This document shows, piece after piece, positions 27,201 through 41,600 of a DNA stretch of 64,000 bases. The translations under genes and the position numbers were made by a program. Origin of the DNA: Ianthella basta (lineage: Eukaryota; Porifera; Demospongiae; Verongiida; Ianthellidae); contig OZ025880.1 of assembly GCA_964019415.1 (NCBI GenBank), forward strand, positions 2,968,813 to 3,032,812. Direction: 5' to 3'. How positions within the stretch are numbered: position 1 is the stretch's first letter; the number at the start of each line of letters is the position of its first letter. The notes beneath the pieces are model-generated. The model was not told the origin of the DNA and made no database searches. It saw only the letters and a list, made by a program, of their open reading frames with translations.

Positions 27201-30200
27201 TTTGCCCCTCTTCAGTCTTGCTATAGCTCTCCTGATCTCCTCTTCTGTAATCTCCTCCGATAGTCCTACCTCAATCTCCCTTTCTTCCAGCACCATATCT
27301 ACCTCTCGCCTATCACCTTCTAACGACTCACTAAAATGCTCCATCCACCTCTTCTTCACCTCAACAGTGTCAGTCAGCAATTTGCCATCCTTTCCCTCAA
27401 TTCCGGCTTTCAGTTGTGTTGTAATTGTACAATATGTAATAACAAGATCTAGGACCAATATGTATGTACATGTACTGTATGTTTGGCTGGTCTGTGTGCA
27501 ATCTCTGGTGGTTGTTGAGACGTCGGGCGTCTACAATTGCGATAGAAGTACAAGAGAAAGAAAATGTTATATAAGCAAATTTGAGCGAGTAAACCTGTTT
27601 ACTTAGCAAGACTTCATGAAAGCATGAAAGTAATAAAGTAGTTCAGTGATCAGGGTCATCATCATGAAGTTTGTGCTGCTGCTGCCAGGAGGAGGGTTGG
27701 AGGTGTCCAGAGTGGGGGCAGACATGTTGTCTTTAGGTTGGTTAAGTGGCACGAAAGGACCTGGATAAATGCCTGGTGCAGGCTGACTACCAAGTGGGCA
27801 TCCTGGTCCAGGCTGATAACCTGTTGGGAATGGTGCAGGGGGGTATGACAGGGCTCCAGCTGACTGAACCCTTAGAGCCATCATTTGCTGCATTTGCAGC
27901 ATAAACTGTCTGTCTCTCTTCACCTCACGCTCTGCTATCTGTTTCGCCAATTCTAATCGCTTCCTCTCAATCTCAGCGGCTTCTGCCCTCCTTTTCTGTT
28001 GATCAGCTAGCACTTTGGCAAACAAGGCATCCGAGGATTCTTCTGCCTTCTCCAGCTTAGTCATCTTAGTCTTTCTTCTCTTCTTCTCTGGTTCATAAGA
28101 AACTTTGTCAGTGGATGTTGGATCAGGCCTGCTTGATAGACCAGGGGTGCCAGATGCAGTCCTACTAGATGGACCAGGGGCGTCAGATACAGTCTTACTA
28201 GCTGGCAATCCTGGGCTGTCAGGCATCTCAGTGTCAGGGGTACCTAGCAAGCTGATCACAGGAGTAGGGTCAACCCTGCCAGGTAAATATCTAGGAGTGT
28301 CTAGTCTGCTTGTATCTGATTTAGGAGTTTCAGGCCTGCATGCTGGGGGTATCAGGAACATCGATGTCATCTTCCTCATCCTGAATCCTCGACTGTGGCT
28401 GGGTGTGCGCAAGGCTGTATCCAGCAAGAGCACAGGAGATATATTTCTTCTGCCCATTACCACATTGATGTCGTCGAAGAAGGGGAATTTAAATCAGCTG
28501 GCACTTCGTCTTTGTCCGATTCCCTGCCTTCTCCATTCTTCCGCAGCCTGTCAGCAATCTTCTTATATATGACTATTCTTTAAAGCCTTTATCTTTGCGC
28601 GACATTGCTGCGTGTTCCTGATGTAGCCTCGCTTCGCTAGCATCTCTACAATCTGCGTGTACACAGCATCGTTTCTCTTCTTCCCCCTCAGTAACTTCTG
28701 GATGCTCTCATTACTCCAAGTATCAATTAGAAACTTTGTCTCCATCTCTGTCCAAAACTTTCCTTGCTCGGCCATCTTGTTCGCACCTGAAAAATGGTTG
28801 CGCAGCGACAAATCTGTTCAAGATGCTGTTGCGTATGAGGTTTTAATACTGGTTTTAGATCCAGGTAAAAGCCACTAAAACTGGATTCAAAACCCAATAA
28901 GTAGCTCGTGTGAATGCACTAAAGTGGTTCGAGGTGTCCATGTGCAAAAGGGGGAAGGAGTTTTACGGTGTGAGTCTACGGAATGCTCCCAATTAGATAG
29001 ACAGTGTTCATTGGTTCAGTGCTCAAATTTCAAACAGTATGCTGTTTACCCACCCAAAGGGCGGGTATTCAGCTAGTATGCACATTGAATGCCCATAAGG
29101 GTTACTACTTCCTGTTTAACATTGATTTGGAATTGAGATCAAGTATGACACCTGAAGGTAATAGTTATGCCACATGGTCACTGCATGGAGGTTATAAGAC
29201 TGGCATATGCACTTTCTCTAGTTGTATGGAACTCATTTTCAAGAGAGTTTTTTACACTTTTGATTTCTACAGACCTGCCAACTGTCAGGCAATTTCTTTT
29301 GAAGCAAGCTAAGCTCAAGTATTTCACATTTGGACAATTCAAACTCACCAAGACAAGAATTGACACTGTGAAGGTATTATATGCAGCTACAACCTGATTT
29401 GCTAGTTTTTCAAAGTGCTGATGCATGTATGTCATGTGCCATTGTGGGACCATGGAGACTGTGTTTGATCTGCAAAGAGTCTGTGCAAGTGTACAAATAG
29501 TGAAATGTGCCTCAAAAGTGTGTGCAGTACCCCATTTGAGCAATGTGTGTATGTGAGTATACTTTTACTTTGTTTCTTGTAGGCTGTTATGACACACCAT
29601 AAAGAGTCACTGGAGGAAGTAGCACTACATGGGATCTTTAGGGAAGGTGTGTTGTAAGCAACACATCATGCCACACCATATATATACAGGAAAGTCTATC
29701 GATAAGGCAGGAAAGCCCACTGTCAGCAGGCTTTCCTGCTCCAGCACCACGATGATGGAGAGTCGACAGCAGCCTGGCATTGCCAGTGTGCTAATATATG
29801 ATGGTGTGTGTATGGCAAATAGTAAGTAAGACGCAATGATTTTACAGGTGATACTGTGTAGTAAGTAAGTTTAGCATGGCACCCCTTTTGAAGAGTGAAT
29901 TTATGGGATCTACTGTACTATGGCATCGGTAAACACATATAATATGGCATCTTTTCTGATTGGTGATTGTCCTTGAATGCCTCTTTCATGCCTGATCCTT
30001 GTACACATGCATATCTGATGCTCATTGCAATTCCTTCCATTGGTTATTTTGTACTATACACCATCCAGTTGCCTTGGACTCTTTGGTGGAATCCTTTGTG
30101 GCATGCCAGAGGTTGACTTCTTTGGAGCTGAGGGATATATCCCTGTCCCTTCAGAGTTTGTTGACAATTGTTGAGGAGCTACATAATCTAAAAGCACTTA

Positions 30201-33200
30201 AATTGGAAACAGTGTCTTTGTCAGATGAAGAAGTAAGTCGCTGATTGTGCTGCATTAAGTTTTAGTATTAGAGTATTAGTTCTCGTAGTTGAAGTTTCAG
30301 CTGTCATACTGTTTGTTGTCTTCTCTTACAGTCAGCCACTGCTTCAGCTGTTTGTCATATTGCATCAGTAGTGGAACTCCACCACAATCTCATAGAGTTG
30401 ACTGTTGAGCGGTGCAGTAAATCCTTCACAGGAGTTGTGGAAGGAATGGCGAAGAGACGTGATGTGGAAAAACTAGCCGTGGCACAGTATGAGGAAGGTG
30501 AGTGTCATCCACGAGCAGTTGTGGGCCAACTTGTGCTGATTGTGCAACATAATGGTAACCAGAAGAGGCAATGAGCTGTCTATAATGTTAGCCGATAGAA
30601 TTTATGAAATGTTTATAACCACCTGTCTGTTCATATTAGCTGATTGGGCAAGTAAAGTCTGTGTCTTCTTGTTTGGTGCATATTTACTGCAATGGACCTT
30701 ATGTGAAATTAATGAATGACATATATGTGTGTCAACAGGATCTGTTGGGTTAAGAATTCTTTGCATTGTGCTGAAAACGTGCATTACAGACATGTTCTAC
30801 CAGTCATATTCACATTAATTTTAAATAAATGAGATGTGACTTGAACAAGGAGCAATGTTTACCATGGTGACATCAATGTCTGCTCTGTTGTATTTGCAAG
30901 CTAGTACAAACAAAAGTCAGAGCAGTAGATAAGAAGCTGCACAGGAGTTGACATCTTAGATGCACTCTATGAAATGATGAAACTCAATGAAAATAGTGGA
31001 TTCTGACCATTTGACTCAGCAAGTACATATCGAATATGCAGTAATGAATGATGAAGTAGTAATGGAGCTTGAAAGAATAAAAGTCACTCATGGAGAAGCC
31101 CGGATCATCAGTTTAATGAATAACGACATGCATATGTACATGAATTATATACCAACAAGGAAAAACAGGCAGACAAATTTGGAGATGCCACTGAATTGGA
31201 TTTTAGTTTGCCATACTTTCTTATGGTGTATTCAACAGGAGGATTTAATTGACATCCATCTTTTAGACCTGGTTCAGTAGTATCCTGGTACTACCAGAGA
31301 AGTGGTGGTGTTGGCCAGATTGTGAATATGAGACAGATGAGGAGGGCTAGTACTTATTTCCACCAGGGACTTGACATATATTGATCTTTACTGCCTTGAC
31401 CAAGCTTCCTCTAATTCCATACTCTTCCAACATTCCAGATCACTCCCTGTTTACACTGTTGTTAGCTTTTTCAGGTCCCCACTAACTGTGATAATTTCAT
31501 CACTTCTCGCAATAGACTTTCATTCAACATTTTCACAGTAAACAGTTGCCCTGTACAGCTCCTCGTATTTCAGAGAGCTCCTTGTTTTCCTAAACCATCT
31601 CCTTCATGTCTTTCATCTTCTGGTGTAGTATCTTGCTGGAATCTATCACAAAAATATTAGTAACCTAGGATGACCAATGACTAAGATCATCTGAAAGATG
31701 GAGTGTTTGCTGTCACCACCACACATTGAAAGATAGCTCTCAGAGTTGATTGATTGAGTGAGTGAATTAATTTTGTCTATATAAACATGTGGACAGGGTT
31801 GCACAACAGGTAATCCTATAATAGTGCTCCCCGGGACACGCACATAATTATACATACTACATATACACACATACATACAGGGTAATAAGTAAGAGGTGGA
31901 ATTACAGGGCCTAAATGGAGAAAAGGGCATACTGGTAGCCATATTAACACTTAGCTGCCAAACCCTAATTGTTACTAGATATAGTACATTACTATTATGG
32001 TTGTGTTAATACCTGATGGTAACTATTGTCTTGTAACTGTCTTATGCACGTGTTCTTAATTATGATATCAGTCTTAGCACACTGTCAGTGAACGTGAATT
32101 GTTAACTGGTCATCGACATGTCGTACATGGTGTTAGAAGTATGGCTAGCGTCTGCCTGCAGCCTCCCCCGTCTTTTGACTTCAAGAGCCCTGATGAATAA
32201 CCCTGGTGGAAGTGTGAATTTGAGCAGTTTCGCCTCACGTCAGGTCTGTCAGCTGAAAGTGACGACAGATAAGTCAGTACCCTATTGTATTGCATGGGGG
32301 AAGATGCAGAGTAAACCCTTGCTTTCACTAACATCTCCAACATGGATCGGAAGAGGTACAGCACGGTGATCCAGCAGTTTGACAAAAGAACGTCATCTTT
32401 GAGCAGGCACAGTTTAACCATCGCTGCCAGGGAGAGTGTGAATCCTCGGAACAGTCCATAACCAGCTTGTACCACTTTGCAGAGAACTGTGAGTACGGCG
32501 CTCTCACGGCCAGATGATTTGCAATCGAATTGTAGCTTGGAATTCGCAATCAGTCACAGTCTGTGCAGCTTCAAATGGACGCAGATCTGACCCTGGATAA
32601 GGCAAAAATGCTAGTGCGACAGCGTGAGGCAGTTCAGGAGCAGCAGGTTTTTCTGCAGACTGATCAGACAGAGGAGAAGATGGTTGATTTCCTTTGACAG
32701 AATCCCCAGTTCAAAGGAATAGGGAAACAATCCCAAGCACCTGCCAAGCAACAGCGCCAGCACAAAGAAGTGTTCCCAATGTGGCCAAGGACCCCACCCA
32801 AGACAACAGTGTCAAGCCCGAGAAGCCAAGAGCCACAATTGTAAGAAGAAGGGGCACTACAGCGCACAGTACTTTCGCAAGTTAGTTGCGGAGGTAGTCA
32901 CACCCATGGAGTCAGATGCAGCAGACCACTATGATATGGCTTTCCTCAATGTCATTGGGATTGACCAAGCCACTACATGGAACTGCACGGTACTCGTGAA
33001 TGGACATGAGGTACCCTTCAAAGTGGACACAGGCGCAGAGGTAACTGTGATCTCAGAAAGCCTGTGGACATCCCTGGGCATGAGTGAGGTCAAGACGCCC
33101 ACCAAAAACTCCATGGACCCGTCAGTAAGCAAATCAAGGTCAGAGGTGAGCTCCATGCCACACTACAGTACAGAGGCCGCCAATGTACACAGCCCATCTT

Positions 33201-36200
33201 TGTGGTGAAACACCTCCAACACAGCCTGCTAGGCCTACCAGCCATTCAGGGCCTGCATGTACTTGCCCAAGTTGATGGTGTTAACACTCCTAAGTTCTTC
33301 AGTCGCTACTGTAGCATCTCGCACAGGCACCGTGGTTGACAGAGCTGTTGTGAGCAGTATGGGATGGGCCAGGATTAACTTCCACATCTCCAGCAAGCAG
33401 TAGCAACCAGTAGTAATTTGTGAGAGCGGGCTGCCAACGCTGTAGGTAGGCTTTGAGGTGAGAACTCTTGCTCCCGACTCTGGTAATAACCGCATAGTGG
33501 CTACCCTTCACTAGGAGGTGAGTATGCACGAACAGTAGACTGCCATAAGCTTCTACATAGGGGTTCACAGTTCCCAAGAGGAACAGATATGATAACACAT
33601 CAGAAAAATCCACAGGAATCCAAGCATGCATCTGACTGTTGCCATCTTGACATGACTTGAGATATGGGTTGACTTACTAGGGAGCCCAGTGTAAAACCTC
33701 CATACGCTTCATGATCATGGTTAGAGTTCAAGTCACTGACCTTGAAACCATGCAAGTGATAGCAATCACTTCCAAGTTCAAAAATTCAGGGCCAGAGTTC
33801 ACCAGAGCTCGTAACAGCACAAGCTGTCCATTCCAAGAATTATTACATACATATTTGCATGTCCATCTTCCCATTCTGATTCCGATTGTAAAATTTTCGA
33901 GTTCCAGTTAGACTTCCAGCAATTGGCATTCACCATACAGGCCATTTATTGAGTAGTAATTTCCATGGGAAATTCTGTATGATAAATATTTTTTCATTTA
34001 TAGTAACTAGCTGAATGCCCACCCTTTGGGCAGGTTCCCAGCTTATCGCATGCCAGTGAATCAAAACCTTGCCAGTTTTGAACTATTTGCATAGGTAGCA
34101 ATGGAGGCTGGCTGCTATACCAATGGTAGAGTTTAATTTGAACGTTTGCCGACAACGAATGAGATCTTTCGTAGCCGGAAGTCCTAGAGACAAAAATAAT
34201 TAAAAATGGTGTCTCGGCCCGCAGAAAAAAAGAAGATCTTTCTTCTGCTGCAGGGCAGCTAGGTGAATGGCACCCCTCTAAAGCTCATGTTCCCCCACTT
34301 CCTTAACTGGCATGGCTCGTATCAAGTATGCCAATGACCAGGTGTGGAAGGGCCGGTTGATAATGTTAAAAATGGCGTGTCGGCCTGTGGAGAATTGACA
34401 AAGGACGTCTCGTTATTCGGCCGCAAGGCAGCTAGGCGAGCAGCGCCCATCTAAGAACATGGCCCCCGAGTTCCTCAACTGGCATGGAGCATCTCGAGCC
34501 GATTCCTGGCACGGCACTGATTTTATGGCTGAACAAACATACATAAAAATCCTAGATTCTGTGAATTATAGTAAGATAAGTAACATCATCATGGTGTAAC
34601 ATGATGTTTAGTTGTAGTTATCAGCCTATTGTGTTATAGTTTAGTTTCAATGAGTTACATAGACCATCATTTTGTCAGCTATAGCTATTCATTCATGTGA
34701 GCAGATTTGAGAAAAGGGACCACTTCGTGCTATGTACAAAGTGTCACTAGGGGTGAAAACACGTAAACGAGTCATGTTTCTAGTAAAATTAGATTACTGC
34801 ATCATACGCACCTGTGATATAGTCCCAACATCCTGGCCAAGTTTGAAACCCCTAGTTTTTTCCAGCACTTCAAACTAGGAAGACTAGTTACACCGACACC
34901 AAGTTTACGGATACATTAACGGAAAAGTTATGGGCCGTTTTCTCATAATTGCACCGAGCATATTTTTGTACTTTAAGCGAGCGAATCTTGGGAACGGAAG
35001 CAGCTATTGAAGCACAACAAAGTGCAACAGAGAGCCCATCAACTGTGCTGTGACTCAGTACCACAAACTCAAACTTGACCTTTAGCGTGAAGTGGTCTCT
35101 TTTCTAAGATCCGCTCACATGTGACTATCTTATGTATTCTTATTCATTCTTATTATATTTGTAATTACATATTCTTCTACCTATTCTTTGCATCTACATA
35201 TATGCTACGTCTGGCAATCGAATCTTCATCTGTGTTGTCCATCCTCCTCTACAGTCTTTAACCCCGATCGTCTTGTCCCGCCCATTTGTGCTATAATGAG
35301 GACAGGCTCACTGAAAGCCTTAAGCATTGGACTCGCTTCCCTACTAGCAGAACAGGTGGTGACAGAGCTACCACGCTGCACTCAACTTGTAGAGTTGGAA
35401 TTAGTGTTGGAGTCAGACAAAGTAAGTCATCTAATGTCATTTATTTCATGTGCACACAAACATTAGATTGACCTAAGCATTTATATGTGACAATTGAAGT
35501 GATTCGAGTAATAGTTATAACATGGCTACAAAGCTGACAAAGCTAGCACAATAATGGCCACAATATTATGTATGCAGTTCAAGCAGAAGTGATTTGGGTG
35601 TGAACGTAGAACCACTGGACATTATAGTCTTGCCTCCAGTTTGTTTTGGTGTATGGCTTGCTCATTTAACAACCCTGATTAACAGGTGCCTAGTTACAAG
35701 AGTGACTAATTTATGATGGCAGAAGGTGGATAAACTCAGATTGATCATGGGACTGTGGCTTTGCTGGCAAAGTCCACAGCAAACAATGAAAACTACACAT
35801 ATTAGTTAGCAATGTGTGCTCTGTATAACTTCAAGTTGCTTATTACAAAAGAAATTTTTCCATAGTATGGTGTGAATCATTACTTGATTGACACTTCTGT
35901 TATTGAAGTAACCTGATTAAAAGGCACAAGATTTCCCCAGAAATGAAATCAAACAACTTCAGAAAAATCTATCTGGTTTATCTGTGAATGACCAAGAACA
36001 CTTACAACTGGAAAATAGTACCTACTGGTACAGTAGGTGTGCATGAAAGTATGGCAGGACGCTTGCGTATTTGCTTGCATTGTGGAGTTATTCGCTTGTC
36101 ATGTAAAAGTTGCGAATTTGCAAAAATTACCTGCAATTACAATTTTCCAAGCATCCTGCCATAGTTTTCTGCACATGGTCATGTATGCTGCAATAAAACC

Positions 36201-38524
36201 AACCACATTCGATGTGTTTGCTTCGTTGCAGACTAGAATGCATGCTTTTTCCATTACTTGATTGTTATATATTATGTGAGAGTTGCCAGTAGAAATTGAA
36301 GATTAGCGCATTTTGGCGATTTGGAGATTCTCCAAGATTTAGGTAGTCACACGTCTTCTTAGAATGTTTAGCAAGTTTGAGATGCACCTGAGCTTCCATT
36401 GCCGTGAAATTGTCAGTTGAATGTAACTGACTCGCCATTTTATCTATATACACAGGATACAAAATGGCAATTAAAAATGGCTGCTCCGCCTTAACTGGGA
36501 CAAATTCGGTCTCATTTTGTACCATATTGATGTTTAATAGAGCCAACAGTGCATATCCAGCTCACTTCCCAACAACAGTGGATGACCTCTTTTCTTGTCT
36601 ACTAGTTCCTACACAGCCATCTCTTTACTTGCTTTCTATCTTTCACCAATTCCACCTCATACTGCCTCTGAGTTCGCACACTGCTTTTCTTGGGAGGACA
36701 CCGGGAACACTTTGGAAAAGAATGGTACGGTCCATGTTACACCGTACTCTGCTACCCTTTTCCCAATACGAGCCTTTTCCTTTGGGTAAAGTGCTTGTAC
36801 ACTCCACGTCATGAACTGCAAGCAGTGTCCTCTACGCCCGCATCAGTGCTGATGGCCTTCTTCACCACTTCATTGGCAGCTACAATGGTGGATGCTGGTA
36901 CTACTGTTGACAGCAAACTGTCTGGCTTCTGTGGCAATGCACCAGTGTGCATGAAGTAGTAAAGAGGCAGACTCACCCATAACAGCTGAAAACGTTTGGG
37001 CGGCAGCTGTAGCAGTAAACACTCGGTGACCAGATCATTAGCAGAAGGCACACATGCAAGCTAGGCTAGTTCTGCTGTGGTGTATAGTTACAGGCAACTA
37101 CGCCATAATTTGTCTAAGTTCACCACCCAATGTATAAGCATAGGGTTAATGCAAAATATTCACGTGGATTATTTCGTGAACCGTTGTCTATCTACAAAAT
37201 TTGCAAAATTTTCTCCCATGCAAAATTTTCTCCCATGCAACTTATGCGCTATATGGTATTTCAAGTTGAAAACCTCGTCGGGCTGCCACCCCAACTCAAA
37301 ATACTTGCTCTTTTTGGCCACTGCTCTGTCACCCATCATAGATAAGCATGACGTACAAACATGGAATGAGGGAGGGACATAAACATGAAACACACGCACA
37401 TGCGCACACACTCGCTCGTGTGTGTGCACACACAGCTCCAGCAGACAGACAGACAACTGCATACAGCACATGCTGAGTATGTACAGAAACATAACGTATC
37501 AAAGAACCTACAGTCGTGAGAGTAGCTAGTGTTCTATGAAGGGCAAAGAGCTACACAGCAGTACGTGTGGTTGAGGTTCTGAAGAGCATTTAGACATGCA
37601 ACTATGTGAGCTAAGCTTATCAACGCTACAGACGGTTGAAAAATGTTAGCGTGTACAAATCACGTGCTCACCAGTTTCTATGTTTCTCCTGTCAGTGTGT
37701 TCCAGGTGGCAGAGTGAAGGCTTCCGAGACGGGCAACCATTATTGAAGAAGACAATGGCTGGGCATATCTCTGTGCCCGTAGACCAGAAGTAGGAGCCTG
37801 TTCCACAATTAGCAGCGGAAGAGGACATTCAAAGTTCGCTAAGATGACATTTTGAAGCTGGTTTTGATAATTCCTGGTTGCACACGTTCCAAATCCAGCC
37901 GAATAAAATGGCATACAATATAAATTTCCTATACCCAATACTTTCCCCAATACATTAAATATAAATGTAAGCATTGGCGTACAACCGTAGCTTCACACAT
38001 TATAGTTCCGTAACATGAAACCATATGACAAAATCTCAATTTGAAAACAATATATGGGTTGCCTACGGCTGCCCCTAAAAATGAACATCAACACTCTAAT
38101 GTTGGAACACCTTTGTCGTATGCCTACTATACACTGTTAAAAATGGGTTGTGACAATCACTCCTAAATTGGTGTGAAACGGCTGCCACAATAACCACACC
38201 GAATTTGGGTGTGACTTTCACTTCAAACAGAATGGTGTGAAAGTCACTCTTATAAATGGGTGCGACTTTCACTCTTTTAAAAGGAGTGATGTTCACATAT
38301 ATGATACATGCTATATAGCTTATACAGCCACATGTGTGTAAACAATACTTAGCACACCAATAACATGAGGAGTACAGCTGTGTGTACGGCCAGAACTGCA
38401 GACAGTAACTGAGCAGAAGCTGTTTCGCCCTGTTTTGGGGCTCATCAGTGCAGTGCACTTTGCTACACACACAGACTGATACACGCCCCCAGCATGGTAA
38501 ACTGACTGCACAGAGCGAACCAAT

Positions 38525-38610
<86 letters not shown>

Positions 38611-41600
38611 TCCTAAATCACTACACAAACACAAACCATGCACAGAACACTCACTTAAAGCATGTTGATACAGTGGCTGATGGATCTGTACTTTTGATGC
38701 TTTGTAATGGAGTAGTCTTTCTGCACCACCATTGTCTTCATCTCACGGACTGCACAATTCCACTGAGCTCCAGATACTCGCATTGCTATTGAATAGACAC
38801 TTCAACGTAAGTGAATTCAATCGCTGGTGGAGTGGGAAAAGGAGATATAGGAGTGAGGGTAGATAACACATGTACACTACAACATGCGTGCTCGTGTGCC
38901 CCTCTTACACACACTAAAACAGGCCGCTCCCTTAAACATGTTTAACAATGCGAAAGCAGCACCATGGACTTGGGCCTAGCAAAAGAGTTTCTCGAGTGTC
39001 GAGGCCTAGGTGCCACACTGGCAGAAGTGTCTATCTGATAGACCCGAATTGAAATAAAACGGGAGGGTACATAATTCCTACAGTTAAACAGACATATCCC
39101 AAGGTATACTGTAAGATAAATGTACCTTGCCAAGCAGCAGCACCGTGCCAAGAACAAGTTCCTTGCCAGGTTCCATTTTTCATTAATGCGTTGCCAAGGA
39201 TACCTGTGCAGTAAAATGGCTGCGCACGGTTGTGCAATAGTGACATGGCGGCGGTGGTGTGATCGTCGCACTAAAACAACAGTGTGAACGATCACACCTG
39301 TGGTGTGAGAGGGCCATCCAGTCCAGGGCAAGGTCGCTGGGCACTGGTGGTGATCTCTTGGTACGGGAGCCTCGCAGGCCTAGGACTGCTGATCTGAGCA
39401 AAGCGAAACTCAGTGCTGTGCGGAGCCACCCCATTGTTGTGCTGTACTGTTGGTGTCGCTTCTGCACAAGGAGCGCTGCTAGCTGATTGTAGAAGACAAT
39501 GGCTGCCTTGCCCATTCTGCCACTTGCTGCAAACACCAATGTTGTGAAGGAGGCTCTCTCAACTTCATGGACATGCTGTTCATAGGCTCGGCGATTCTCC
39601 TGCTGTGCCTGTGGTAGATAGCTGTCGGCTGGTGAGACCGGTTGGTTGGGGTGCTTGGGTTGAAGACCCTTACATCAAAAAATGACAGTTCAAACCAGCC
39701 TCCCCAGAAACCTCTCACACTGATGTCCAATCTGGCTTTCTCTCCACGAATGCTTGTTCTCATAGACAGCACTTCTCCTGTGAGGAGTTGCAGAGGTGGC
39801 TCCACAGTGACATCACTGCATACCTCTTCCAGTAGATCTGCATTGATATCACGCAGATTGTTGTGGCACATAGATGAGTATCCACCAGTGGGACAGGACA
39901 GTGTATGGGCGATAGTGAATACTTGTCCACAGACACAGTGTGAGGCCAGCAGGGGTGGTGACCAACCATACCGCAGGCAGAGGGCATCATGGAATGCTTC
40001 CTTGTGCAGGTTGAAGCCATACCAATCTAGTGGTATCGCTGTAAGCCAGCTAAATGCACACTCCTCATTGGTAGTTCTGCAGAATGCTGTAATTCTGCTG
40101 GTAACTCACTGCTTCTTGTTGATGTTGCGCACGGAGTTGTGTGCCTCTCACGCTGTTTCAGTTCCTCTTGGATGTCAGTTATGTTTTCATCTTGGTCCAC
40201 AATGGGGTGACTGGGGGCACTGTCACAAGCTGTGAATTTGCCTGTTCAATCTCCTTTACTTTTGTGGGGTTAACAAGGCTTAAACCACCCAGTCTTGATG
40301 ATAGGGCAAGACGATCTCTCTCATTATTCCCAGGCGGGCTGCGTCCAGTCAGACTAGGGATACGTTGCAGTCTTAATAGCATCCTCTAGTGGCTGAAGGT
40401 GTTTGACTGTGCTGTTAGACACTCTTGTTTCCTATCCCTTTCCTATCAGACCATGGATAAAGGCTGCATGTGCTGCTTGGGGTTGGATCTGTGCTATAGT
40501 GCAAGACACCATAACTTAGCAATATTAGTTGTACAGCTTCAACAGCGAACAGGAATTTTGAAATTCACCACTTGTCACCACCTGCAGTAGAGATTGCTAA
40601 GTTATGATGTCTTGCACTATACATTAGTCAATCTGGAAACTTGTTGGATGATTTCAGTGAATTTCTCTTCTAAGTCACTGGTGCCGATGGCAGCTCCCAG
40701 AAGCCTCTTCCCTTCTGTGGTGATCTGTACTCCCATTCCATTGAACAGTCTCTTAGATTCTTCTGCTGCTGCTTCCTTCACCAGTAACCACGATTTGCTG
40801 GCCTTGGTATGGTAGCCATACCCTGGTTCATTTCTGTTCAAATAGCCCCACCAACTTCTTTCTTCTTTCAGCAATCCTCCACCTGTTGCATCATCTGTGA
40901 ACCAAACTTGCAGTAACCTAGTAACCTAGTAACAGTAACCTATTGTGCTTGCATGGATAATTAGAACAAAGGCCCACATTAGGAACGCAGGCACCCTCGC
41001 TGAGATTATACTTCAGGCCAGAGGGTATGAGCAAACACAAACTTAAGCCATCGAAGTACATTTTGGTCAGCTACCCTTGCTCTGCCCTTACTGATTTGTC
41101 TGGCTGATATGAAGAACAGTTAGCAAGTGAAATTTAGCCTGAATAGTGTTTCATTGACATCAGCGTCATCACAGCCTATACTGCTGGATGTATGCTGTAA
41201 GATACTGCTGTATATAGTGTTTCTGCTAAGGTCACTCAGAGCTGCATAAGCTGACAACTGGACTCACTCCTACTCCCTTGGCAGATTTGCTAATTAAGAT
41301 GCCCATGATTCCCGCTAAGTACTTATAGCTAAGGAAATTGTTGGCGGTTGTCAGTATTGGCAATAGTAGCAGAGGAGGGCGCCTTCGATGCCGTCCTCTG
41401 CTCTGGCGCCTGATGCAGGTGCTTCCGATGTCAGTACTTCTGATGCAAAGCACTTCCAAATCTGGCTACCGGTCAAGTAATGGCTACTGACACTATATGC
41501 TGTATAGTTGCAGTTGGCTATAGAGTTGCATGCAGCTGACTCCTGGCTGTTCCTTTGAGCTGACTTGTGTGGTTCTTCCCTTGAGCTGATTCCTGGTGGT

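Noticed and set aside
24170-28920. Terminal inverted repeats for the Harbinger element
   Set aside because: Sequences near 24180 and 28900 show only scattered similarity; I could not define ends or a target duplication.
33235-33495. Minus frame ending LGKYMQALNGW as continuation of the 2A-containing ORF
   Set aside because: It is the reverse shadow of the Gypsy protease segment on the plus strand.
38527-38609. CRISPR-like array
   Set aside because: Simple dinucleotide repeat without unique spacers; the genome is eukaryotic.
38096-38792. Frames of 100-170 codons across the AC repeat
   Set aside because: Length comes from the dinucleotide array; no domain on either side.
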